This document shows, in pieces, positions 11,711-29,244 of a stretch of DNA of 64,000 nt; the first letter of the stretch is position 1, and the number at the start of each line of letters is the position of its first letter. Under the pieces are notes generated by a model. It saw nothing but the letters and a program-made list of their open reading frames with translations. It was not told where the DNA came from and did not search any database. The position numbers and the translations under genes were made by a program. Source of the stretch: Zonotrichia leucophrys gambelii (lineage: Eukaryota; Chordata; Aves; Passeriformes; Passerellidae); the NCBI RefSeq assembly GCF_028769735.1, contig NC_088178.1, forward strand, positions 10,070,857 to 10,134,856, read 5' to 3'.

Positions 11711-12566
11711 TCACACAGTCTCATCTTTGTTTTTCTGTTGCTTTTCTTGGCTCTCTCGTTCTGTACTTTGGCTCCTTCGACGATCATGTTTGTCAGAATG
11801 GTCCTTGCTATCACTGTGATCATGTTTGTGGGAACGTTCTTTGCTTCTGCTACGCTTCCTGGATTTTTCTTTGCTGGGACTCTGATCTCGTTTTCTGGAC
11901 TTCTCAACACTATCTGTTCTTCCTCTGCTTCTGCTTCTACTTCTTTTATTTGACTTCTCCTTATTTTCATTTTTATGTTTACTTGATTTTTCTTTGCTCC
12001 TGCTTCTGCTGCGCTTACCTGTGTTCCTGCTTCGGCTCCTACTCCTATGCTTTCTTTCCCGGCTTCGACTTCTACTATGCTTCCTCTCTTTTTTGGAATC
12101 CCTCTTGTCATCACGGTGTTTCTTTTCATCTTTGTCATCCTTGTGTCTCCTCTCCTCTGTGTCACCCTTACTTTTCCTTTCTTTTGACCTTTCTCTAGAT
12201 CGATCTTTTTCCCTCTCACTACCTCTTTCCTTATCATAATCTCTCTCTTTTTTCCGACTCCGTTCATTTTCTTTCTCTCTCTCCCTGTCCCTGTCTCTTC
12301 TATCTCCTTTCCTGTCACGACTTCGACTCCGGCTTCTGTATCTGTCCCTGCTTCTGCTTCGCCTCCGTTCCAGTGAGCGATCGGTACTTCGGGATCTCCG
12401 CCTCTCCTTTTCTCTCTCCTTTGCTTCACGTTCTAATCTCTGCCGTTCTCGTTCTCTTTCGAGCTCTCTATCAAAACTAGATGATCCATGGCCTTCCCGA
12501 TGGTGACTTCTGCTTCTGGATCTTCTGGGAGACCTCCTGGGACTGATGGATCTTGGTCTTGGAGAC
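11711..12566 (-). CDS. PRPF38B: PRPF38B exon 6, RS domain (residues 262-546)
   Basis: Acceptor TATTTTAAAAG leads into 856 nt encoding nearly uninterrupted Arg/Ser/Glu/Lys repeats. The frame closes at TGA (complement of 11711-11713) after Asp-Glu-Thr-Val. The coding strand is strongly purine-rich. Confidence 0.95.
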
Positions 12567-15500
12567 CTTTTAAAATAGAAGACATTCTATATGAAACACC
12601 TCCTTCAATAGTTAAGAAATCCTCTCTCCAATTTATACTTTACAGAGTTTGTATTTAATCTTAAATAGAAAATATCATCTGATTATTTTAGTCCACTAGC
12701 ATCCATAAACTGTTGCCTTAAAACCTATTTCAGTGAAAAGACAACATGTTGCTGGTAATAAGTGGTTCGATATTGAACTTTTAACATTGATTTTTAAAAT
12801 AATGTTTATGTGACCTTGAACGTCTACGTTCTGCGTGCCGGTCTATTTCCTCCATCCCCTCCTTGCCATCTTTCTTGATTTTTCTAGGTCTGCTTTTGAT
12901 TTGCTGGTCAATGGCTTTCTGGACTGGCACAGGAATTCTTGGAAACAACGTGGAAAACCATTCAAGCTTAGTGAGGAAGGAACGAAGCATCTCCCCTATG
13001 GTCATAACGCAACCCCCACCTGCCTTCACATCCAGGTCCTGCAAAATACAAGCAAAAAACATCCTGATGGTCAAAAATATTCTTTACTGATTAAAAAAAA
13101 TATGCTGCTACATTACTGTCCTACTGAAGTCTCATGATTATGAAAGTTTACTTGTCTCATATTCTAATACATTTCCTTAGAGAAATTCAAACTCTGCACC
13201 CTTTGGATTTGGCAGAATGTTACAGATAGGGAATGGGACTTAATATATATGCATGCAGGCACATACTAATCCTGCAGCCATCTGGATGGTAAGGGACCGT
13301 CGATGAAGAGATTAACACAAAATCCCCTTACACAGTCTGGTTATATGGTATGTATGATCTTGCATTGTATTTTAATGCCACAAAGTTGAGAAGTCCTCTG
13401 AAACTACATTTAATACACCATTTTGTGGATATACAACTGTGTACCATCATACCCAACCCTGTGGCCTAAATCATTTATGAACTACATCATTGCCTATCTA
13501 AAAATGATCATAGAAAGACCTCTAGTACAAAATGGCATCCTAACAGAATTGGAAGCAATAGCAAACCAACTGCCATGAAGCAGTGAGGTTTCTAATTTAG
13601 AAATATGTAAAAAAATAAATAAATGAACAAATAATTGGAAACGCATAATCCATGATGACCATTGTCTCTGAAAAGGGTCATTACCGCATGAAGGCCTTCT
13701 TGCTATGCCCTCTCACAGCTCAGGACATGTTAGTCAGCTATTGTCAGTCCCAAACCTATAGTGCAAGCACACAAGGAAAGTGAGATTTGTTATCTAAACA
13801 GGAAGAGAAAATCTGAACGTAAAACTGCTTGCACTCACACACATTTAAGTGTTCAGATATACAGTTTTTCCAAATATAATCGCTGCAGAGATCTAAAGAA
13901 GAAAAAGAGGAGTTAAACGTAGCACCTGGAGAGTACGTACAGTTAAACAAAATAAACATAAGAAGCATTCTGAAAAGTGTGTCCTGGGAAGGTTTTCACA
14001 GCAGCATGACAAAAGATGAACTGCTTCCAGATTTTAAGAACTGGAGGGGAAAAAAAATCCTGTAGGTTTAAATAATTCCATATATGAAAATTTGCTTCAT
14101 CCTACTGAGTTTGACCAGGACTGGTAAGAAACTTAAGCAGCCCCAAGCAGGTTTTCTACATAACAGAAAGCTACTGATAGCAGCTGGGAAAGAAACACTA
14201 ATTCCAAAAGCATAGTAGGAGATTTTAGGCAACAAGAAATAAACCCATCTTGATACCCAGCATCAGCAAGAACTGAAATGTATAAACTAAAAAATAATGC
14301 TTTGAATAATGGACCAGTTAAGACCTGCACAATGCATTGTACTTGCGACTGCTTTACTGTCCTTGAACTTGACTTTGTGGGACCCTGAGAATGAAGCCAC
14401 CCCAACGCTTCTCACAAATTACAGTCCAACGTTGTGGAGAGGAATTCTTATTAGCTAGTCCCAGCTGGGGGAGAAGGACATTACATTGATTCAAGTCCAA
14501 TCTGTTTCATTTTTGTTAAAAATTGACTATAGCATGGGTTTACCTGAAATCACCAGTTGTTTCCTTTGCTCAATGTTTTTGATACTTAGCATTAAATATT
14601 TTAAATGTTTAAAATAAATACGCTGCATTGCAGTTAGAAACAGGTGTAATTAACACTATTTTTATTACCAGTATTTGGACATTATTTGCAACTACAACAT
14701 CTGAAATTTCTTCAAGTAAATGCCTACTGTCACACTGAAGATGGCAAGTGATCTTTCCTGTTCTAGTCTTAAATTTAGAATGTAATTTCAAACCTGCTCA
14801 ATAAATCTTAATTGCAGCAGTATGTAGAAGACTGTGTATTCAACTTCATAGCCCAAGAAACCACACCCAACAGCTCCCTACTGTTTCTCCAAACAGTAAA
14901 TCAGGACTAGGATACCAAAGGTATTCTCCCATCTGACTGAATAATAATGCAACCTTCTTTACTGAATTTCTTCAGTTAGCAACTCATCCCTTTATCTGCC
15001 CCAATAACAAAGACATTAAGATTCCAGAGATAAAGCCACCTTATGCAATAATCAGGCTTTTTGCTTCTTCTCTGAAGAAATCCTGGGTTTAGTTGTTCTA
15101 GGACATGAATAATAACCACAGAGATTTCTGGCAGAATTTTCAAAGGTGAATGTTGGTTTCTACCGTTCCCACTCTTTTATGTAACCATCAATTCCCCTAT
15201 CCCAGTAATAAAGTGATAATACAAATTTAGCACTTGCATGACTTACTACACCTTACCTAAAAGTAACTGATTTTAAAAAACACAGAAGACACATTCACAC
15301 AGCCTGCTGTCTGCATTCTGATTCAGTACACCCGTTCCACATGGTTTTGCAAATGTGACACAGTAACATCTTAACCAATGAAAAAATCTGTTAGATCTTC
15401 AAAATCTGAGAGAAATTACCCAGGTCTCAGCTCAAACCTGTTTCCTGCACCAATTAACATACATATTGTTAATATTACAAGAACATAACACTGTAACATG

Positions 15501-18500
15501 CAAACTACAGAAAACCCTGTTGAGCAATGTTTAAGCCTAAAGTAGTAACATGAAAAGAAACAAAAGAAAATAAATTATTACCCTCGCCGACATACCTCTT
15601 CATCATCAAGAAAGGATTCAAACCAGTCCCATAGATCTGTAGGAGGCTGTGTGTACCTTTAAGCACAAAAACAATATAAAATTTTAATACAGCTTTCTGC
15701 ATATTAGATCAGTCATTAGTTGATGATATTGATACTTACCTAATATACATAAATCCAAGAGCCCTAATATACGGGGAGTCCGTATGAGTGATAAGGCCCA
15801 TCACTTGTTTACGAGTGAGCTTCAGTGTAAATAATTTGTAGAGCAGACAAAAAGCAGTAGACACAATTCCTCCAGTTCCAACACCACGCACCTTTCAAAA
15901 GCAGAAAGTCAGGTGAGGATGCAGGAAGTCACAAAGACATTATCCCAAACCTACAAAAGAATATGAGAACTAACACAGCGTAAAATCTAAATCTACAAAC
16001 AAAGCTATGGGGAAAAAGTAACACTACTGACATCCATAGCTTTGGAAGTGAGAAGAATGTATCTACTCTTTGTAATAAGTATTTTATATTGAGAGACTGA
16101 GCCAACATACAAGCACATTTTATCTATGCTTTGAAACGTTATTTACCAGACAGAAATATTTAAGAAGGCACGTACTTCTACTTACCCCTCCACACATCCC
16201 TGTCTGGCCTGCTGTTTTTCTGCTGCCCTTTTCCCATGGTTCAACATGTGTTACCTGAAAGGGTGAGGTGGGGGACAGGAGGAAAGAAAGAAAATTACAA
16301 TTACAACCTTCATAATGTTTAGGTGACCACACAAGCCTGATTTAACAATGGATATCCTAAACCAAACTTAAAAAACTGTCTTCTAGCAATTTCAAAACCA
16401 AGTCTGCTTTGTCATTAAAGCAAAGCGCTTGGCCATTTTAATCACCACATTAAGGAATTACAGCCAAAATCTTGAATGAAATTTAAAACAAACAAATCCC
16501 ATAACCCCAAAGAAAACATCCATGCTTATTCTATACTCCATGTTCTTTCAAATACTTTATGACTAAACTCCATCATTACTATTTCCTTGGGTGACTGGAC
16601 AACTGCCTTTATTTGAACCATCTCCTTACAAGTTAAGTGATAACTGCTGATGACAGCTACAAAAGTCAAAACATACAGTCTCACATTCCTAAGTCTCATT
16701 GTTGAAGTAAACTTAACTAGAGATTTATTTTATCTCTTACTATTAGGACAAAAGAAATATGTTTATTAAGGGTAGTATTTTAACATAAAGTCAATGTTTT
16801 TTCTCTTAGACTGCAGGGATGTAAAATTTGCTGAAGACAAATCTTTTGAGATACACTTAGGGATGAGTGCACAAACAAAGTTAATCAACACCATTCATAA
16901 AACTTGACAATAAGAGTCATAAACAAGCTCAGAACGACATAATTGCCTATGCTATATTTGATATTCTGAAATCCAGAGAAGCAATATCTGGCTCAATGAA
17001 CAGATATATTTTCTAAACACATCAACTTAAAATATATGTAAAAGACAAAAATGGTACAACGGTGCTACAGTGGATTGGGAATAAGAGTTCATGCTGTACG
17101 ATACTTCACAAATTAAGATTCGTTAACAAAACGTGAAATAAAACCAATTCTGTACACAATCACGTGGCATCAGAGACACACTAACAGCAGAAGTTGCTGA
17201 ACTGTTTGTTTGGGTTTTTACAGTTGCTGTCTTTACCAAACAGGAAATATGAGAGATGCCAATACTGTAGAATTCAAAATCCACTATGACTTCCTGTACT
17301 GTTAGCATGAGAAGTTCATAAATACTACACAAATAATCCTACATATCCCTCTGGTTATATAGTATTGCCTGTCACAGGAAATGAAAAGTATTTTTTAGTC
17401 AAAGGATTGAGTATAACATTATCACAAACACTAGTCTTCAACTTTAATTACAGTCAATGTAAACATGCTGGTTTTGACAGGTATCAATTAAAACAAACAA
17501 CAAAACCCTGAAAACAATATTCATTTCAAAAAGAAGTAATTAAAGTTTTGATCCCACAAAGACTGCTTTGCATGCTTAACTTGTTGGAAATACACAGATG
17601 AAATGAAGCTGAGGACATACACATGGTGTTAAGGTCAGGGATAAAGAAAGAGGAAGTCCTGCACTTCGTAGATACAGAACTGAAACAGGAGCCCAGAATT
17701 ACAAACGAATTAATTCAAACATCTGGACACAATCCATATCTCCAAAGATGGTGCTTATCACCAGCTGCCTGTTTGACTTACTATCACCCTTCCTCATAAT
17801 CCAGCACCCAGCATTCTAGTATTTTCTAGAAGAGCCACTTGATTCTTAGACAGACAAATACACTTGAAGATACAGCTGCTATGACAGGTCATTAAAAAAA
17901 AACCAACCCAACAACTCATTAAAAAAAAACCAAAACAAAACAAAAAAACAGCTAACAAAAAAAAACCCCACAGCAATTATTCAGGAATCTTAAAACATGA
18001 AGAGAATTCAGATCTTATTAATATCAGTGAAGCAGCTGAACCATCAGGTTATCTTCTCCCTCACAGCCATTACTCATGAGTGAGTAAGGGGCTGAGTTTT
18101 CTCTTTATTTAGCATGCAGTTTTGAGTCACTAACTGTCACGTTCAGTAAATAAATCAGATCAACATGCAGGTTTTTAATGGCTTGTGAAAATTCTTCCCA
18201 AATTTAAGATAAAATTGAAACTGTAGGTCAAGCAAATGAACTACCTCACCTACTGCGGCTGAGCTCTACCAGTACAAAGATGACAAACTGCACCCAATAC
18301 TTTTTAGCACATCTGAAGGGGCTCACTTTAAAAATAGAGACAGCTCTCAATGTTTCTGAAAATACGTTTCTTTCACAACTTTTTCAGCTCTAAAAATCAA
18401 TTGCGTAAGTAAATTCTGCTGCTTTCCATTTAAATAGTCATGAGTCTCTCACACATAAAACTTAGTAAATTAACTGGAGACATACTGCCGACTATATATG

Positions 18501-19800
18501 TTACACTAAGTATTAGGAGAAATAAATAATCAGCTCCAAATGACAGAGCACAGGCAGAGAAAAGCTATCTTTACATGAAAAAACAGTAGCATAAGTAAGT
18601 GCAAACTGCCAAAAATCTCAAAATACTGTAGTGGAATTATTTTTCACAATTCTGGTGCCTGAAGTAACTTGATTTGGCTTGGATAAATGAAACAAAAAGG
18701 CTACCTTTGCTTTTTATTTTACTAATTTCAAATATACTGAAACCCACCAGCTGACACAGTAACATTATCAAGCAAAATGAATCCACCTGAAAAAATACGC
18801 CAGTAACAACCAAAACACAGGTGACTAAATGAATTATTTAACCTTGAATTATCTAAATTTTGGTCTCGTTATCAGAACAAAGAAAGTGGCTGCGTTGATT
18901 AGCATTAATTATGCATACCTCTACCTGGGAGAGTGGCTTGATGGAAGCCTCGGTGCAAAACTGATTCAATCCTGCTAATAAAACAAGAACCGAGACATGG
19001 GTGCCCTGATACAGACCATTCATCTCCCCAGCACATATCACCTAACGGCAAGAGAAGCACTAAAAAAAGGAACTCGTTAAGTTGTAAGCTGAGTTACGAA
19101 GGAGGCAATCCTAACCTGGAGCTGAGGATGAAGGCCACACGCAGACACCCAGGGAGAGTGACCACCATGGCTCCCGGGTGGGTACGGGGCGCGCAGGCGG
19201 CCGCGCGCTGCGGGAGGGCCGGGCTCGGCGGCGGCACACATCCGCGCCCTGCCGCTCGCTCCGGCTGAAGGCGCAGCCCTCAGACGGCCATTTCGCCCCC
19301 ACCGCCCCGGCTGCCCTCTCCGATACCCATTTACAGCTCGGCAATTCCAAATCCGACGCGGAACACGCCTCTTTGGTGAGGCAGAGAAGGCAGAGCCTCG
19401 GATTCCCCCAGCTCAGCAACAGAACCGATACTTACTCCCATCCCTCACCGCAAGATAAGGGGCGAAAAGGCGCGGGCCGCAGCCAAACTGGGCCCGGCGC
19501 CAGCGCGGCCCGCGGGCTCACCTTGAAATAGATCTCGTCCACCACTTCGTGGTAGGTCTTGAGCTCGTAGAGCTGCACCTTGAAGTAGGGCGACGACAGG
19601 ATGTTGGTGAGGATCATAGGGTTCAGGTTCATGGTCTTTTCGTTGCCCCACAGCGGTAGCACGTTGCCCTGCTTGCCCGAGGCCGCCGGCTTGGGGCCCC
19701 CGCTCTGCAGCGGCTGCTGCACGGGCGGGACGGCGCCGGGCGGATGCTGGGCCACCTGCTGCCCCTGGCAGTTCGCCACCGCGGGGCTGTTGTTGGCCAT
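11711..19800 (-). CDS. PRPF38B: Pre-mRNA-splicing factor 38B (complete coding region, six exons)
   Basis: Six minus-strand exons (19522-19800, 16186-16254, 15740-15891, 15596-15656, 12815-13038, 11711-12566) join without frame breaks into 546 codons, the length I recall for human PRPF38B. Residues 1-50 are a Pro/Gln/Gly-rich leader. Roughly 50-240 form the PRP38 domain, with segments such as YFKVQLYELKTYHEVVDEIY and LTRKQVMGLITHTDSPYIR. From about 255 to the end is an RS domain of alternating Arg-Ser, Arg-Glu and Lys-Glu runs, ending in Lys-Asp-Glu-Thr-Val. PRP38-family proteins act in the nucleus in spliceosome assembly and activation; the RS tail is expected to mediate phosphorylation-dependent contacts. 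The start is the ATG in the CpG island, preceded by a YY1-like motif. HENMT1 is transcribed divergently from the same CpG-rich zone. Confidence 0.96.
12815..13038 (-). CDS. PRPF38B: PRPF38B exon 5 (residues 188-261 plus two bases)
   Basis: Acceptor TTTTGCAG leads into 224 nt that finish the PRP38 domain and enter the basic linker before the RS tail. The donor is GTCACA, a weak match to consensus, but it is the only one that joins exon 6 in frame. Confidence 0.92.
13039..15595 (-). other. PRPF38B: PRPF38B intron 4
   Basis: 2.6 kb of AT-rich intron between exons 4 and 5. I see no additional exon, RNA gene or intact mobile element. Confidence 0.6.
15596..15656 (-). CDS. PRPF38B: PRPF38B exon 4 (residues 167-187)
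   Basis: A 61-nt exon bounded by an AAAG acceptor and donor GTATGT. It completes the split Arg codon and encodes a Trp-Asp-Trp-Phe-Glu-Ser segment ending in Asp-Asp-Glu-Glu. Confidence 0.95.
15740..15891 (-). CDS. PRPF38B: PRPF38B exon 3 (residues 117-166 plus two bases)
   Basis: Acceptor TTTTGAAAG and donor GTAAGT flank 152 nt. It encodes the PRP38 core, including Leu-Leu-Tyr-Lys-Leu-Phe-Thr and the Thr-Asp-Ser-Pro-Tyr segment. The Arg codon is split across the next intron. Confidence 0.95.
16186..16254 (-). CDS. PRPF38B: PRPF38B exon 2 (residues 94-116)
   Basis: Acceptor CTTTCAG and donor GTAAGT flank 69 nt (23 codons) beginning Val-Thr-His-Val-Glu-Pro-Trp-Glu and ending Cys-Gly-Gly. Confidence 0.95.
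16255..19521 (-). other. PRPF38B: PRPF38B intron 1
   Basis: 3.3 kb intron, AT-rich except for its first 400 nt (19100-19521), which belong to the CpG island. An A/C-rich low-complexity tract lies at about 17890-17970. No further exon was recognised. Confidence 0.6.
19522..19800 (-). CDS. PRPF38B: PRPF38B exon 1 (residues 1-93)
   Basis: The ATG is the complement of 19798-19800 and the exon ends in Lys (AAG) before donor GTGAGC. It encodes the Gln/Pro-rich leader and the start of the PRP38 domain. Confidence 0.96.
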
Positions 19801-19872
19801 GGCGGGTCGGCGCTCGGGGCAGGCGGGCCGCGCACACGGAGCGGGGCCGGCGGGCGCTGCCTCAGCCCCGAC

Positions 19873-19883
19873 AAGATGGCGGC
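19873..19883 (+). promoter_or_regulatory. YY1-like motif upstream of PRPF38B start codon
   Basis: AAGATGGCGGC lies 73 nt upstream of the PRPF38B ATG and matches the extended YY1 consensus, which typically sits near the start site of CpG-island promoters. Binding is inferred. Confidence 0.55.
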
Positions 19884-20130
19884 CGGGGAAGTGACGGCGG
19901 CGCCTTCCGGGGCCGCGTCACCGACCCGCGGGGCGCGGCGGGGAAAGGGCGGGGGAGCCGCGGAGCCTTCGCGCGGCCCCGCCCGCCCACAGCCCGGCCG
20001 TTTGCCGCGGCCCCGCCCGCCCACAGCGCGGCCGTTTCCGCCCTCGTCTCGCTTCGCCTGGCGGCAGCGCGGGGGACCCGGCGGGCGGGACATCCCTGCT
20101 AGGGAGAGCGAGGGGACTCCGTGACGCGGC

Positions 20131-21400
20131 GGGGGCAGCTGCTGACACCGTCACACGGAGTTCTGTGGATTAAGCCCCGGAATTTACAAAGTTGAAAAGT
20201 GGTCCCTTCGGTCCCTTGTCGGTGGTAATGAGGCCACGGCACAGCTGGCGCTGGCCGCTTCTGCCTCCACAGCAGCAGAGAAGCAAAGAAGTCACAGAAT
20301 GACTTGGGTTGGAAGGGGACATTGAAGACCGTCTGTCTGGTTCCAACCCCTGCCATGGGCAGGGACACCTTCCATTAGACCAGGCTGCTTCAAGCCCAAT
20401 CCACACTGAACGTCCAGAAATGTTCAGTGTGCTGTAGCCCCGGAGGGGGCCACACCATCTCTTTCATGTTCCCAATCTTCCTAAGATTGGATCTCCAATC
20501 CAATGTCATTATTAGAGCAATCAGAAAGGATATCTCTGTAATTATGTTGTTCATAGCGGAGAATTATAACAGGTGATAATTCTGAAAGTTTTACTCACAG
20601 TGATACGTCTCGGGGTGAAGTCCTATGAACTATTAGAACATTGTGTGAATTTGCAATGTGTTATTAATTGAATTTTACTGTTAACTTTACTCCTCTTCTC
20701 TATACATTTTTTGTTCTTTTTTGTTCTAAAGAATCCATTATACTGACTTGTAATTAGAATTTCACAGCATACCACAGAATCCATAGAATTGGAAGCTGCT
20801 ATGTAAAAGACTTCTATTAATAAACCTTTCTCTGAGGTAAAAAAAAAAAAACAACAAACCACAACAAAACTGGCCAGAATTTATAGAATTATCTAGTTGA
20901 GATGTAGGTACTAAGTGATAGTTCAGGGTTAAACAATTAGCAGCCAAAAGGAGTAACCATGTGCTCTGTCTAGGCCGCAAAACTTAAAATGTTAGCCAAA
21001 AGTTGGCATACACATTTCTAGAATATTCTGAAATCTTAAAAGGGCACTGAATTATCTAACTTTATCCCCCTCACTTCCACCTGAGTCCTGCCTCCTTCTA
21101 GGTCCCAGGTCTACACTATATTAATACCAGCCCTGCCCGGTGATTAGTGAATGCTTTACATGCTGTTTACAGAAGAAATTGGACATTTAGAGCCACGCTT
21201 TCCTTTCTACTTTCACCATGCACTACACAGCTGCCTGCTCACTGAGAGACAAATTTGCCCTAGGGTGGAAAATACTTAATGAAACGCTGCAGAAGACATC
21301 GATTTTGGATGTGTGTGCGCTCTGCCGCACTCACCCAGTCAGGGTTAGTTCACTGTGTAAGATAACCAGCTCCCTAGCGCGCTTTCCCTCTGTGGCGGAG
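20131..21400. other. Spacer between PRPF38B and HENMT1 CpG cores
   Basis: Apart from the CR1 fragment this is AT-rich, non-CpG sequence. Two overlapping short palindromes lie at 20472-20499 and an A-rich run at about 20840. No coding exon was recognised. Confidence 0.5.
20293..20430 (-). mobile_element. CR1 LINE 3'-end fragment
   Basis: The segment reads in reverse as the 3' terminal part of an avian CR1 element: an ATTCTGTG-type terminal unit (seen as CACAGAAT on the plus strand), a GGGTTGGAAGGGGAC stretch, then the CCATGGGCAGGGACACCTTCC block. It is 5'-truncated, as CR1 copies usually are. It sits between the two CpG-rich cores of the divergent promoter region. Confidence 0.85.
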
Positions 21401-21970
21401 CACACGCGGCTTTAGACACAGCAGCCCCGCAAGGGACCGGCATGAGGAGTGGCGAGATTTTGGGGGTTTAGTGTAAATAAGTAGGGACACCGCTCGCCGC
21501 CGCCAATCACTTTCAATGACACTGAGGGAGGCTGGCGCGGGTCAGTAGAACAGGTGGGCCCGGGGACGCTCGTTGGAGCCCGTTTATCGTCTCTCACAGA
21601 AGCGCCTTAGGGAACACCCCCCGCACTGGGGGCTGCCCACTGCAGCTCCCGGCGCTGCCCGGAGGTGCCGCACCCCCGTAGGGGCGGCCGCTTGTGCCAG
21701 GCGGGAGCTCGCCGTGGGAGAGAAGGTGGACGGGAAGCACGGGGGAGCCCCGGAAAGGGCAGGGGCTCTCGGGGCCCAGGGGTGGTGGCTCTCGGGGGTC
21801 GGGAGCAGTGGATATTGGGGTCGGGAGCCGGCTGGGATCGGGAGCCGGGGCGGCTGAGGAGCCGGCGGGGTCAGGCGGGCGTGCCGCGGGTGCCCCTCAG
21901 GCGGGCGCTGCTGAGGGGAGCCCAGCAGGCCCACTGAGCTCTGGGGCGGCGAGGGACTGGCCTGAACACC
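21400..21970 (+). promoter_or_regulatory. CpG island, probable HENMT1 promoter and 5' noncoding exon
   Basis: GC- and CpG-rich block about 0.4-1 kb upstream of the first HENMT1 coding exon. That exon begins at a splice acceptor (22373), so at least one upstream exon must exist, most simply in this island. I could not fix its donor site. Confidence 0.6.
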
Positions 21971-22388
21971 GAGCCGGCTTTTGTGCGTATATATACACAA
22001 AATAATATTTTTATTTGTGTGTAAAAGACCTCGTAGAACAATCAAGTTGCGCGCAGGCTTGGCCCAGATGCATTTGGTTGTAGTGTTTGGTTATGGTCTC
22101 TGTCCAGGTGTGCTGGATGGAGAGTGACAGATTATGAAATTTGCTTTTTTGGATTTGTATGTGATTTATAGTCGTTTGCATAAGGTTATTTTCATAATTA
22201 CGTGTGGAGAGAACAGCCTAATCATGCTAATCCCAATGTTTTTGTCATTCTTTGAATAGAACTCAGGTCTGCCCCTGCTTAATTGGGACTCAAACACCAC
22301 TGAAAACACCAAACTTTGTAATTGGATGTATTGTGAAGTGCTTCAGAAAATAAGAGTTAACTTTTTATTTTAGGATTCCCAGAATACT

Positions 22389-29244
<6,856 letters not shown>

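Larger units (their letters stand above)
19120..20130. promoter_or_regulatory. CpG island with PRPF38B promoter
   Basis: GC- and CpG-dense sequence surrounds PRPF38B exon 1. Upstream of the ATG it holds a YY1-like motif, an ETS-like CCTTCCGG at 19903-19910, and two GC boxes inside a 34-nt-spaced tandem duplication (19975-20037). No TATA box is evident, as expected for a housekeeping splicing factor. Confidence 0.8.

Noticed and set aside
11668..12429. A 253-codon minus-strand open frame
   Set aside because: It is a shifted frame inside the PRPF38B RS exon. The true frame continues from exon 5 and ends in the expected Asp-Glu-Thr-Val.
17600..17700. A possible LINE fragment (AGTCCTGCACTTCG context)
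   Set aside because: Only about 20 nt resemble CR1 coding sequence; too little to call an element.
19744..20124. Several open frames over 90 codons on both strands around PRPF38B exon 1
   Set aside because: These are GC-rich shadow frames; only the PRPF38B frame shows homology and correct splice sites.
22374..22388. In-frame extension of HENMT1 upstream of the ATG
   Set aside because: The five codons are open to the splice acceptor, but without the upstream exon I cannot show that translation starts earlier.
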